DNA from: Pseudomonas sp. FP198
GTDB lineage: Bacteria > Pseudomonadota > Gammaproteobacteria > Pseudomonadales > Pseudomonadaceae
Direction: 5' to 3'
Length of the DNA: 64,000 nt
NCBI RefSeq assembly: GCF_030687895.1
Contig: NZ_CP117452.1
Coordinates: 2,435,501 to 2,499,500 of the forward strand
Part shown: positions 7,855 through 16,907 of the stretch, in pieces
Position numbering within the stretch: the first letter of the stretch is position 1
How the letters are laid out: each line of letters opens with the position of its first letter
Made by a program: the position numbers and the translations under genes
Notes under the pieces: generated by a model
Told to the model about the DNA's origin: nothing
The model's input: only the letters and a program-made list of their open reading frames with translations
Databases searched by the model: none

Positions 7855-8517
7855 TCAGCCTGGCGCTATCTCGACGGCTTTCTGCCGCAGACTCTCCAGA
7901 TAGGCACAGAACATGTCGGCCATGGCATCGGCATAGGCCCGGATTTCCTCGCTGGAGCGTGGCGTTGCCGAAAATCGCTTACCCACGGAACCGAGCGTGG
8001 TGATGATCAGGTCACCGGCCAGGGCGCGGGTCTGCACGCTGGCTTCCGGCAGCACTTGTTGCATGAAAGCGTTCACCGATTGCTGCACCGAGATTCGCGC
8101 CGTTTGATGTTCGGGGGCATCGCGGTAGAGCGGGGCGGCGTCATTGAGGGCGATGCGTATCTGCGCCTCGTCGCATTCGGACTGGATAAACGCCTGCACC
8201 AGATCCCTCAATCGCTGCAGAGGCGGCTTGCCCTGGTCCTCGAGGATGTCCCGCAGCATGGCGGTGGTTTGTTGCCACTCGTCACTCTGCAAGCGGAACA
8301 GGATCGCCGCCTTGTTCGGGAAGTATTGATACACCGACCCGACGCTGACGCCCGCGCGCTCCGCCACACGAGCCACGGTGAAACGCGGTGCGCCGTGGCT
8401 CGCCAGAACCTGAACAGCCGCCTCCAGGACGGCCGCCACGAGTTCGGTGGAGCGGGCCTGTTTCGGCTGCTTGCGCGAGGAAATCTGCGGGCTTGGGCGT
8501 TCGGACATGAAGGTCAT
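7855..8517 (-). CDS. TetR-family transcriptional regulator
   Basis: A 220-residue regulator. The N-terminal helix-turn-helix is FTVARVAERAGVSVGSVYQYFPNKAAIL, typical TetR, after a QARSTELVAAVLEAA first helix. The C-terminal ligand domain has no recognisable specificity. It is divergent from the MFS gene with a 132-bp gap containing a strong inverted repeat, so it probably represses that transporter and itself. ATG 8517 has GAGG upstream; ATG 8508 is an alternative. Confidence 0.9.
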   Translation of the reverse strand: MTFMSERPSPQISSRKQPKQARSTELVAAVLEAAVQVLASHGAPRFTVARVAERAGVSVGSVYQYFPNKAAILFRLQSDEWQQTTAMLRDILEDQGKPPLQRLRDLVQAFIQSECDEAQIRIALNDAAPLYRDAPEHQTARISVQQSVNAFMQQVLPEASVQTRALAGDLIITTLGSVGKRFSATPRSSEEIRAYADAMADMFCAYLESLRQKAVEIAPG

Positions 8518-8567
8518 GCACCTCGAAAGGAATGCGAATAGGCAATGCGACGGATTATTCGTATCTT

Positions 8568-8591
8568 GAATGCGACTAATTGATCGCATTC
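8568..8591. promoter_or_regulatory. Inverted repeat, candidate TetR operator
   Basis: Perfect 8-bp arms GAATGCGA (8568-8575) and TCGCATTC (8584-8591) separated by 8 bp. A further GGAATGCGAA lies at 8529-8538 and CAATGCGA at 8543-8550. The position between divergent tetR and MFS genes is where a TetR operator is expected. Confidence 0.65.
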
Positions 8592-8649
8592 TAGTCGGCT
8601 GCACAGACGCCGTTCAACTTCACTTCGCTTTCTTTCCATGGGTAGGGTC

Positions 8650-9873
8650 ATGACTCAAGAAAATCTTCATCACGGCGCCGCCTCGGCGCTCGGGGCGACC
8701 GTCGAGGCCAATCCGGCGCTCAAGCTGTTGCCGCTCACACTGACCGTGTTTGTCGGTTTCCTCACCATCGGCATGCAATTGCCGGTCTTGCCGCTGCACC
8801 TGCATGACACGCTGGGCATGGGTACGCTGGTGATCGGCCTGGTGATCGGGGCACAGTTCGCCGCGGCGCTGCTGTCACGGGCCTGGGCCGGCAATTTTGC
8901 CGACCTGCGTGGCGGCAAGCGCGCGGTCATGGCCGGGCTGGTGACGGCCGCCGTTTCCGGGCTGGTCTATCTGCTTTCCCTGGCGTTCGTTGCCGCGCCG
9001 GTTACGTCGGTCTGGCTTTTGTCGGGCGGTCGCGTGCTGCTGGCGATCGGCGAAAGCCTCATCGTCACCGGAGCGATGGGCTGGGGCATTGGCCTGGTGG
9101 GGCCGCAGCATGCCGGCAAGGTCATGGCCTGGAACGGCATCGCCATGTACGGCGCCTACGCACTGGGGGCGCCGCTCGGTGTTGCGTTGAATGCCGGTTG
9201 GGGCTTCGTGGGCATCGTCATGGCCTCGATGTTCGTGCCGCTGCTGGCCTTGGCGATTGTCGCCGGTGTGCGCGCCGTCGCCCCTACGGCGACCCGGCGT
9301 ACACCGTTCTACAAGATGCTCGGCGCCGTCTGGGTTCCCGGCCTGGGGTTGGCGTTCTGCAGCGTCGGTTTTGGTGTTCTCACGGCGTTTATCGCCCTGT
9401 TGTTCGCGGCCCGGGAGTGGGGCAACGCTTCGTTGGCGTTCACCGCGTTCGGCGTGGCGTTCATCGGTGCGCGCCTGCTGTTCGGACACCTTCCCGACAA
9501 GATCGGCGGCGCCCGTGTGGCACTGGTCTGTGTGTTGATCGAAAGCGTTGGGCTGCTGCTGATCTGGAGCGCCAACAGCGCGACCAGCGCCTACCTGGGG
9601 GCGGCACTCACCGGTTTCGGTTATTCCCTGGCGTTTCCCGGTTTTGGCGTGGAGGCGGTGCGGCGTGCACCACCACAGGCTCGCGGTCTCGCCATGGGCG
9701 CCTATGTCGCCTTTCTCGATATTGCCCTGGGCATCACCAGCCCGCTGGCCGGTCTGTTGGCGAGTGGCTGGGGCATTGGTGCGGTTTACCTGGGCGGCGC
9801 CATCGCCGTGGCGCTGTCGTTTGTAGTGGCTTTGGTGTTGCTCGGAAGGCAGCCAGGCAAGCTCCTTCGCTAG
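8650..9873 (+). CDS. MFS transporter (YfcJ/YhhS-like)
   Basis: A major-facilitator protein of about 407 residues with 12 predicted helices. MQLPVLPLHLHDTLGMGTLVIGLVIGAQFAAALLSR and WAGNFADLRGGKRAV match the helix 2-3 loop of the YfcJ/YhhS group, drug or sugar efflux proteins of uncertain substrate. ATG 8650 is preceded by TAGGG; ATG 8638 would add four residues. It ends by overlapping the convergent response-regulator gene by 4 bp. Confidence 0.88.
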   Translation: MTQENLHHGAASALGATVEANPALKLLPLTLTVFVGFLTIGMQLPVLPLHLHDTLGMGTLVIGLVIGAQFAAALLSRAWAGNFADLRGGKRAVMAGLVTAAVSGLVYLLSLAFVAAPVTSVWLLSGGRVLLAIGESLIVTGAMGWGIGLVGPQHAGKVMAWNGIAMYGAYALGAPLGVALNAGWGFVGIVMASMFVPLLALAIVAGVRAVAPTATRRTPFYKMLGAVWVPGLGLAFCSVGFGVLTAFIALLFAAREWGNASLAFTAFGVAFIGARLLFGHLPDKIGGARVALVCVLIESVGLLLIWSANSATSAYLGAALTGFGYSLAFPGFGVEAVRRAPPQARGLAMGAYVAFLDIALGITSPLAGLLASGWGIGAVYLGGAIAVALSFVVALVLLGRQPGKLLR

Positions 9874-10502
9874 CGGGAAACAAGTCCGTGATCGATCGCG
9901 TATTTCACCAGCGCCGCAGGTTTGTCGATATTGAGTTTGCGGCGGATGCTCAGGCGGTGGGTTTCCACGGTGCGTACGCTGATGTCCAGTTCGCGGGCCA
10001 TTTCCTTGTTGTTCAGCCCCTCGACCATTTTCGCCAGGACCTGGCTCTCGCGCGGCGTCAGTTCGCTGTCGGTGTTCGGGTCGGTGGCGAGGCGCTGGGC
10101 GATCTCGGCGCTGTAGAAGGTGCCGCCGCCGATGATGGCTTCGATGGCGGCAATGATCTCCTTGGAAGGTGAATTCTTCAGCACGTAGCCGCTGGCACCG
10201 GCGCGCACGGATTCACTGATGTACTCATGATTGTCGTACATGCTCAGGATGAGGATCTTCAAGCCGGGGTATTGCTTGCCCAGCAGCCGGGTCAGCTCGA
10301 GGCCGTTCATGTCCTTCAGGCCGATGTCCATCAGCAGCAGGTCCGGCTGGCAGCGCCCGACCATGTCGATCGCCTGCGCGCCGTTCTCCGCTTCGCCGAC
10401 CACGTCCAGGCGGGGCATGACGGACAGCAGCGCGCGAATACCATCACGAACCAGCGAGTGATCGTCGACCAGGGCGACGCGTATGGCGGGGGGCAGGGTC
10501 AT
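9870..10502 (-). CDS. NarL/FixJ-type response regulator
   Basis: A 210-residue regulator. The receiver domain (about residues 8-125) has acidic residues in LVDDH, phospho-acceptor Asp in LLLMDIGLKDMNGLEL, and Lys in YVLKNSPSKE. The C-terminal LuxR-type helix-turn-helix is LTPRESQVLAKMVEGLNNKEMARELDISVRTVETHRL. It lies 31 bp downstream of its cognate sensor kinase in one transcription unit. The cstA gene is divergent from the kinase and is a plausible target. Confidence 0.93.
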   Translation of the reverse strand: MTLPPAIRVALVDDHSLVRDGIRALLSVMPRLDVVGEAENGAQAIDMVGRCQPDLLLMDIGLKDMNGLELTRLLGKQYPGLKILILSMYDNHEYISESVRAGASGYVLKNSPSKEIIAAIEAIIGGGTFYSAEIAQRLATDPNTDSELTPRESQVLAKMVEGLNNKEMARELDISVRTVETHRLSIRRKLNIDKPAALVKYAIDHGLVSR

Positions 10503-10533
10503 GGGCAGGTGCTCTTGTGGAAATGAACGCGCA

Positions 10534-11895
10534 TCAACTTTCCGTGGCCGACAGGGTCATGGGCAACAGGATATCCAGTTCGCTTCGTCCCGGAACCGAG
10601 GTCATTTCCAGCCGCCCGCCAAAATGCTCGACCCGTTCGCGGATGTTACGCAAGCCGATGCCGGTGTGACCACGCTCGACCTGCGGGACGTTGAAGCCCA
10701 TCCCGTCATCCACCACGGTCAGACGCAGGGATTGGCCCGAACCGAACAGGGTGATGGCGACTCGTTTCGCCCCGGCGTGTCGCTCGATGTTGGTCAGCGC
10801 CTCCTGGGCAATCCGGAACAGCGAGACCGGGGCGCCGTTTTCCAGGCGACAGTCGAATTCGTTGCTTCGGTAGGACACTTCCAGGCCACTGCGCTGTTCG
10901 AATTCCGCCGCGAGCTGGCCGATGGCGGCGGGCAGGCCCAGGGTATCAAGCAACGAGGAGCGCAAATCATGGGAAATACTGCGGATTTCACCGATCGCTT
11001 CGCCCAGTCGATCGGTCGCATTCTTCAGGATGCCGAGGCCATTTTCCTGGCCGTTCTCGAGCACATGACTGGCCAGTTCGAACTGGAACTTGATCGAAAC
11101 CAACAGCTGGCTGATCCCGTCGTGGAGCTCGCGCGACACCCGTGAGCGCTCTTCCTCCTGCAAGCTGACGATACGCTGGTTCAAGCGCTGCAGTTTCTTA
11201 TCGGCCAGGCGATGCTCGCTGACATTGAGGGTGATGCCGCCGGCAAACACCAGCAGCACCGCCACCAACGCAATGGCGGCGATGGCCTGCATGGTGGTAT
11301 GGATGCCCTGAGCCACTTCGGCGCGAGCCTGCTGGGTGGCGCGTTCGACGTCTTCCAGGTAGATCCCGGTGCCGAGCATCCAGCCCCAACGATCGAGCAT
11401 CACGACGTAGGCGAGCTTGTCGGTTACCTGGCCGGAGGAGGGCTTGTTCCAGGCGTAGCGCTGAAAGCCTTCGCCTGATTCGGCGCTTTTGAGCAAGGCC
11501 TGGATGACCGGCAGGCCTTGAGGATCCTTCATGTCCCAGAGATATTGCCCCACCAGCTCCGACTGGCGGGCATGCATGAGGCTGCGACCCTGGCGGTCGT
11601 AGACGAAAAAATAACCGTTGATGCCAAAGCTGAGCTTGCGCAGTTCTTCCAGCACCTGCTGCTGCGCCCGCGCATCTCCCTGGCCGTCGTTGTACAACGG
11701 GGCGATCAGGCTCTGCGCCATCTCGACGTAGTTCTTCAGTTCGGCGCGTTTACTGGCCAGGATACTGTCTTCGATCAGTTGCGCCTGTTGGTCACCCAAC
11801 TGGCGATTGAGCGAGATGACCAAGGCACCAATAACGGCAATCGCCAGGACCAGCGGCAGGATCCCGAGAGCGACGATCTTGTGTTTGAGCAGCAT
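10534..11895 (-). CDS. Sensor histidine kinase with Cache domain (HisKA_3 type)
   Basis: A 453-residue membrane kinase. The first helix spans about 8-30. A periplasmic single-Cache domain follows (about 35-195; GINGYFFVYDRQGRSLMHA, WGWMLGTGIYLEDV), then a second helix near 205-225. The dimerisation region holds the phospho-acceptor His in SRELHDGISQLL, and the HATPase domain ends DDGMGFNVP...HTGIGLRNIRERV. Cache domains of this kind commonly sense small carboxylates. It pairs with the downstream regulator. Start ATG 11895 has AGGAG at a good distance. Confidence 0.93.
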   Translation of the reverse strand: MLLKHKIVALGILPLVLAIAVIGALVISLNRQLGDQQAQLIEDSILASKRAELKNYVEMAQSLIAPLYNDGQGDARAQQQVLEELRKLSFGINGYFFVYDRQGRSLMHARQSELVGQYLWDMKDPQGLPVIQALLKSAESGEGFQRYAWNKPSSGQVTDKLAYVVMLDRWGWMLGTGIYLEDVERATQQARAEVAQGIHTTMQAIAAIALVAVLLVFAGGITLNVSEHRLADKKLQRLNQRIVSLQEEERSRVSRELHDGISQLLVSIKFQFELASHVLENGQENGLGILKNATDRLGEAIGEIRSISHDLRSSLLDTLGLPAAIGQLAAEFEQRSGLEVSYRSNEFDCRLENGAPVSLFRIAQEALTNIERHAGAKRVAITLFGSGQSLRLTVVDDGMGFNVPQVERGHTGIGLRNIRERVEHFGGRLEMTSVPGRSELDILLPMTLSATES

Positions 11896-11971
11896 CTGTA
11901 CTCCTGTCCGGATCCGGCGGGGAGGCGAATGGCGGCATCATATGCCAAACCCATGGGCGAAACATAAAACC

Positions 11972-12078
11972 TGTGGGAGCGAGCCTGTGTGGGAGCGAGC
12001 CTGCTCGCGAAGGCGGCGTGTCAGGTAACGACAATGCTGACTGATCCGACGCCTTCGCGAGCAGGCTCGCTCCCACAG
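11972..12078. repeat. REPIN, TGTGGGAGCGAGC class, with partially duplicated left REP
   Basis: The left REP starts twice (TGTGGGAGCGAGCC at 11972 and again at 11987) before the full palindrome, then the inverted copy ends at 12078. It lies between the divergent sensor kinase and cstA. Confidence 0.85.
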
Positions 12079-12104
12079 GGGGACACAGGATGAATTGGCA
12101 TCTA

Positions 12105-12116
12105 CGTAGTACTACG
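12105..12116. promoter_or_regulatory. Perfect 12-bp palindrome upstream of cstA
   Basis: CGTAGTACTACG reads identically on both strands and lies 108 bp before the cstA start, after the REPIN. The size and symmetry suit a dimeric LuxR-type response regulator, and such a system is encoded next door. The protein-site link is inferred. Confidence 0.45.
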
Positions 12117-12224
12117 GATTTATTTATTGACGGCCAGCAGGGATATTGGGCCAGCTCCGAATTGCCGGGGCCACACTATAAAAACAATCGCCGCAATCCT
12201 TTGGATATCGGCAGGAGACATGCA

Positions 12225-14283
12225 ATGACAACCCGTCTGGTTAAACACCTCGCCTGGTTTGCCGTGGCTGTTCTGGGAGCGTGTGCGCTGAGCGTCGTGG
12301 CCCTGCGCCGCGGAGAGCCGATCAACGCCCTCTGGATCGTCGTCGCGGCCGTGGCCATCTACCTGGTCGCCTACCGCTACTACAGCCTCTTCATCGCCAA
12401 CAACGTGATGCAACTCGATGCGCGCCGGGCCACGCCCGCCGTGCTCAACAACGATGGCCTGGACTACGTCCCGACCAACAAGCACATCCTCTTCGGCCAC
12501 CACTTCGCGGCCATTGCCGGCGCGGGGCCGCTGGTCGGGCCGGTGCTGGCGGCGCAGATGGGCTACCTGCCCGGCACGCTCTGGCTGATCGCCGGCGTGG
12601 TGCTGGCCGGTGCGGTGCAGGACTTCATGGTCCTGTTCCTGTCGACCCGCCGCAACGGTCGCTCGCTGGGCGACATGGTGCGCGAGGAAATGGGCCGCAT
12701 CCCCGGCACCATCGCGCTGTTCGGCTGCTTCCTGATCATGATCATCATCCTCGCGGTGCTGGCGCTGATCGTGGTCAAGGCCCTGGCCGAGAGCCCGTGG
12801 GGCATCTTCACGGTGATGGCGACCATCCCGATCGCGATGTTCATGGGCATCTACATGCGCTACATCCGCCCGGGCCGCATCGGTGAAATCTCGCTCATCG
12901 GCGTGCTGTTGCTGCTCGGTTCGATCTGGCTGGGCGGGCAGATCGCCGCCGACCCGGTCTGGGCCAAGGCCTTCACCTTCACCGGGATCCAGATCACCTG
13001 GATGCTGATCGGCTACGGTTTTGTCGCCGCGGTGCTGCCGGTGTGGCTGATCCTGGCGCCACGGGACTATTTGTCGACCTTCCTCAAGATCGGCACCATC
13101 ATCGCCCTGGCGATCGGCATCCTGGTGACCATGCCCGAGCTGAAAATGCCGGCGCTGACCCAGTTCACCGACGGCACCGGGCCGGTGTGGAAGGGCGGGC
13201 TGTTCCCGTTCCTGTTCATCACCATCGCCTGCGGCGCGGTCTCGGGTTTCCACGCGCTGATCTCCTCGGGCACCACGCCCAAGCTGCTGGATAACGAAAC
13301 CAACGCGCGCTACATCGGTTACGGCGGCATGCTGATGGAATCGTTCGTGGCGATCATGGCGATGGTCGCGGCCTCGGTGATCGAACCGGGCGTGTACTTC
13401 GCCATGAACAGCCCGGCGGCGATCGTCGGTTCGGACGTGGTGGCCGTGGCCCAGACTGTCAGCAGCTGGGGTTTTGCAATCACCCCCGACGCGCTGCAAG
13501 CGGTGGCCAAGGACATCGGCGAGACCACCATCCTGGCCCGTGCCGGCGGTGCGCCGACCCTGGCGGTGGGTATCGCGCAGATCCTCCACTCGGTGCTGCC
13601 GGGTGAGAACACCATGGCGTTCTGGTACCACTTCGCGATCCTGTTCGAAGCGCTGTTCATCCTCACCGCGGTAGACGCCGGCACCCGTGCCGGACGGTTC
13701 ATGCTGCAGGACCTGCTCGGCTCGTTCGTGCCGGCCCTCAAGCGCACCGAATCGTGGACCGCCAACTGATCGCCACCGCCGGCTGCGTCGCGCTGTGGGG
13801 TTACTTGCTGTACCAGGGCGTGATCGATCCGCTGGGCGGCATCAACACCTTGTGGCCGCTGTTCGGCATCTCCAACCAGATGCTGGCCGGTATCGCGCTG
13901 ATGCTCGCACCGTGGTGCTGATCAAGATGAAGCGCCAGCGCTACGTCTGGGTCACGCTGCTGCCGGCCAGCTGGCTGCTGATCTGCACCACCACCGCAGG
14001 CCTGATCAAGCTGTTCGACGCCAACCCGGCGATCGGCTTTCTGGCCCTGGCGCGCAAATACAACGATGCCCTGGCCGCCGGCCAGATCCTGGCCCCGGCC
14101 AAGAGCATCGAGCAGATGCAGCACGTGGTGTTCAACGCCTACACCAACGCAACGCTGACGGTGTTGTTCCTGTTCGTGGTCTTCAGCATCCTGTTCTACG
14201 CGCTCAAGGTCGGCATCGCCGCTTGGGGCACCAAGGAACGCACGGACAAGGAAGCGCCATTCCAGGCGCTGCCGGACGCTTGA
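12225..14283 (+). pseudogene. cstA: CstA carbon-starvation/pyruvate-type transporter, interrupted by two one-base deletions
   Basis: The reading begins MTTRLVKHLAWF with AGGAG upstream and matches the CstA family throughout: DYVPTNKHILFGHHFAAIAGAGPLVGPV..., then SGFHALISSGTTPK. At 13766 the codon run AAC CTG is read AAC TGA, a premature stop, because one C is missing. The next frame gives [24 protein letters not shown] and is lost again near 13908, where GCC ACC is read GCACC. The third frame continues to a normal end at 14283. With both bases restored the protein is about 686 residues, full family length. CstA proteins import peptides or pyruvate under carbon limitation. As given, translation ends about 170 residues early. 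Confidence 0.92.
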
Positions 14284-14298
14284 CAGGGGATTGCAACG

Positions 14299-14496
14299 AT
14301 GTTCAATGACTTGAGTCGCCTCGGTAAATACCTCGGTCAGGCCGCCCGCCTGATGGTCGGCATGCCCGACTACGACAACTACGTCGAGCACATGCAAACC
14401 AAGCACCCCGACAAGCCGTTGATGGACTACGAGGCGTTCTTCCGAGAACGCCAGGAAGCCCGCTACGGTGGCAAGGGTGGCCCCAAATGCTGTTGA
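14299..14496 (+). CDS. YbdD/YjiX family small protein, CstA partner
   Basis: A 65-residue protein, [29 protein letters not shown], then the conserved [24 protein letters not shown] and a CC end. This family is almost always encoded directly after CstA-type transporters and is needed for their activity. It lies 15 bp after the cstA reading frame, so it is cotranscribed. Confidence 0.92.
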   Translation: MFNDLSRLGKYLGQAARLMVGMPDYDNYVEHMQTKHPDKPLMDYEAFFRERQEARYGGKGGPKCC

Positions 14497-14511
14497 ACTG
14501 AAGTAATCCCA

Positions 14512-14652
14512 GTGGGAGCGAGCCTGCTCGCGATAGCGCAGTGTCAGTCGATGAAGATGTCGACTGACCCGGCGCCTTCGCGAGCAGGCTCGCTCCCACA
14601 GTTGTTTTGGGTTGGACTCAGGATTTGCAGGTGCCGCAGATGCCCTTGTGGG
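14512..14652 (+). repeat. Second locus of the 136-bp REPIN unit
   Basis: A REPIN at 14512-14600 is followed by the same downstream spacer as in the 6.5-kb array (TTGTTTTGGGTTGGACT, then GCCGCAGATGCCCTTGTGGG). After this the sequence jumps to CAGACTCAGGATTG, which resembles an internally deleted second unit. Confidence 0.85.
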
Positions 14653-14688
14653 GCAGACTCAGGATTGTATGTGCGCAGAAAGGCCAAT

Positions 14689-14807
14689 GTGGCGAGGGAG
14701 CTTGCTCCCGCTGGCGTGCGTAGCAGGCCCCGGCGGTTCTCCAGGCTGACCGCATCACCCGTCTTGCGACTGCTGCGCAGCCGAGCGGGAGCAAGCTCCC
14801 TCGCCAC
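14689..14807. repeat. REPIN, GTGGCGAGGGAGC class
   Basis: Inverted REP pair, one arm diverged (GGCGTGCGTAGCAGGCC). It lies just before the 3' end of the chemoreceptor gene, so two REPIN classes sit side by side here. Confidence 0.85.
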
Positions 14808-14830
14808 AATCGTCTGGCTTGATCCTTTGA

Positions 14831-16627
14831 TCAGTCAGCCAACAACACCGCCGCATCAAAGCCCACCCGCAGGTTGCCCCAGTGACGGCCGCCAAAGAAG
14901 AACGGTACGTCGATCTCGGTCATGATTTCCCCGGTGTCGCGCAGGTAGGTCTGGAGCAGGAAGCGCTGGACGTTGCCCGCCGCGCGCAGGCCGATCGGGT
15001 CGTTGAAGATCCGCTTGTTGCGGCACACCGGCAGGTCGACCGCGCGGTCGCCGGTTGGTTGCTTGGACACCCAGCTGTTGTTGACCGGGCAATAGCCCTT
15101 CGTATCGACGATGAACGAGACCTTGCCGCCCGGCGTGCTGCGGGTCAGCTTGTCGCATTCTTCCTGGCAGACCCGGGCGAAGCGTTCGGTGTAGCTGGTC
15201 ATGTATTGCTTGGGATCGGTACCCGGTATCAGCTGGTAATTCTGGTCGAACAGGTTGACGCCTTCTTCCTGCAGCGCCTGCAGCTGAACCTGAAGCGTGT
15301 CGCGGCATTCGCTGGCGCGGGTGATGGCGGCGTCAAGCTTGCCGTGGCCGAGCACGAAGCGGCCCAGCAGCGTCTGGACCTTCTCGGCAACACCGGACAG
15401 ATCGCGGGTGGCGGTCGCCGACTGCTGCATGCGCTGGTCGATCGACTGGCTGTCGGCATGGATCTGGGTGACGCGTTCGTTGATACCGGTGTTGGAGTCG
15501 GCGAACTGCTGGATGTGGTCGGCGATATCCGCCAGTTTGCCGTTGGTGGACTCGAAGTCGACGATCATGCTCTCGAAATGGCCGGAGGCGCGTTCCACCA
15601 CCTTCTGGGTTTCCCGGGCGCTGTGGCTGATCTGGGTGGTCTGCTCGTGGGTGGAACTGACCTCCTGGAGCATCGCGTCGATGTTGCGCGAAATATCGTC
15701 GGTAGCCCGGCTGACGTTCTGCGCCAGGGTGCGCACTTCATCGGCGACCACGGCGAAGCCACGACCACTTTCCCCGGCGCGCGCCGCTTCGATGGCGGCG
15801 TTGAGCGCCAGCAGGTTGGTCTGGGCGGAAATCTGCTGGATCAGCCCGACGATGGATTTGATGCTCGACGAACGCTGGTTCAGCGCGTCCACCAGCGTGG
15901 CGAATTCACCCAGGCTGCTGGAGATCTCGCTGATGTTGCCGGTCACTTCCAGCAACTCGGCGTAGGAATCGCGGGCCATGTTCAGGTTTTGCGCGGTGGT
16001 GCTGGAGATGCCCTGGGTCTGGCGGGACACTTCTTCGATACGGCCCACGGCGGTATTGCTCTGGTCCATCACTTCCTTGGCGAAGCGCGCCTGGTGGGTC
16101 GCGCTGTCGCTGGAGTCGCTGATGTTCTTCAATGAACGGGCCGACTCCACGGCAATGTGCACCGTCAAGGCCTGGACGTTGCTGATGATCTCGCGCTGCT
16201 TGGCCAGGAAGCGGTTGCAGGTGGCGGCCAGCGTGCGGATCTCGTCATGGGTGACCAGCGGCAAGTCCTTGGACAAGTCGCCTTCGCCGTTGGCGATCTC
16301 TTCCAGCGCCTTGGTCATTACAGTGACGGGGCGCACGATGAGGTGGCGGAAATACCAGACCATGAAGCTGATCATGCCGAACGTCAGGAGCGCGCCGAAG
16401 AGCAGGGCATGGGTGAGGCTGTCGAGACGATCCTCGATCTGGCCCAGCAGCGCGGCGTCCAGTTGGGCCGTGCGCAACTGCACGAGAATATCGGCCCGGG
16501 CGCTGACGGCGACCCAGTACAGCAGGCCACTGACGACGACCAGCAGGAAAAGGCTTGAAAGCTTTTTGGTGAGGGTATCGAAGAATTGCATCTCGATAGA
16601 CTCGTACAAGGCCTTTAACGTCTGCAT
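14831..16627 (-). CDS. Methyl-accepting chemotaxis protein with C-terminal cytoplasmic sensory domain
   Basis: A 598-residue receptor. The first helix is near [15 protein letters not shown] and the second near [22 protein letters not shown], with only about 35 residues between them, so there is no periplasmic ligand domain. HAMP and methylation regions follow. The signalling tip is in [38 protein letters not shown]. After the coiled coil comes a C-terminal domain of about 150 residues ([43 protein letters not shown]) that looks Cache/PAS-like. Ligand sensing is probably cytoplasmic. ATG 16627 has AGGAG upstream. Confidence 0.88.
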   Translation of the reverse strand: MQTLKALYESIEMQFFDTLTKKLSSLFLLVVVSGLLYWVAVSARADILVQLRTAQLDAALLGQIEDRLDSLTHALLFGALLTFGMISFMVWYFRHLIVRPVTVMTKALEEIANGEGDLSKDLPLVTHDEIRTLAATCNRFLAKQREIISNVQALTVHIAVESARSLKNISDSSDSATHQARFAKEVMDQSNTAVGRIEEVSRQTQGISSTTAQNLNMARDSYAELLEVTGNISEISSSLGEFATLVDALNQRSSSIKSIVGLIQQISAQTNLLALNAAIEAARAGESGRGFAVVADEVRTLAQNVSRATDDISRNIDAMLQEVSSTHEQTTQISHSARETQKVVERASGHFESMIVDFESTNGKLADIADHIQQFADSNTGINERVTQIHADSQSIDQRMQQSATATRDLSGVAEKVQTLLGRFVLGHGKLDAAITRASECRDTLQVQLQALQEEGVNLFDQNYQLIPGTDPKQYMTSYTERFARVCQEECDKLTRSTPGGKVSFIVDTKGYCPVNNSWVSKQPTGDRAVDLPVCRNKRIFNDPIGLRAAGNVQRFLLQTYLRDTGEIMTEIDVPFFFGGRHWGNLRVGFDAAVLLAD

Positions 16628-16719
16628 GCCGCTGCTCCTGGGCAAAAAAATCACTGAATGGAATACATTCGACCGCGAGCGCCAAAGCTTTAGGGTAGCA
16701 GGGCGATTTGATATCACTT

Positions 16720-16808
16720 TGTGGGAGTGAGCTTGCTCGCGAAGGCGCAGGTACAGCCAACATCAATGCTGGCAGACCCACCGCTTTCGCGAGCAAGCTC
16801 GCTCCCAC
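16720..16808. repeat. REPIN, TGTGGGAGCGAGC class
   Basis: Inverted REP pair between the divergent chemoreceptor and TonB receptor genes; the left arm is slightly diverged (GGGAGTGAGC). Confidence 0.85.
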
Positions 16809-16846
16809 AAGGGGTATGGCGCTATCAATTTGATACAAAAGATTTA

Positions 16847-16865
16847 CTGGGAATGATTCTCAAAG
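16847..16865. promoter_or_regulatory. Fur box
   Basis: GGGAATGATTCTCAAAG resembles the Fur consensus built from GATAAT hexamers. It lies about 45 bp before the TonB receptor start, the usual place for iron repression. Confidence 0.6.
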
Positions 16866-16907
16866 TATATTCGCTCTCATTCACATCCCCCCCATGAGTG
16901 CAGCGTC

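Noticed and set aside
13687..14283. Separate gene for the last third of CstA
   Set aside because: It is the C-terminal part of cstA in a shifted frame; a true start would fall within a conserved membrane segment.
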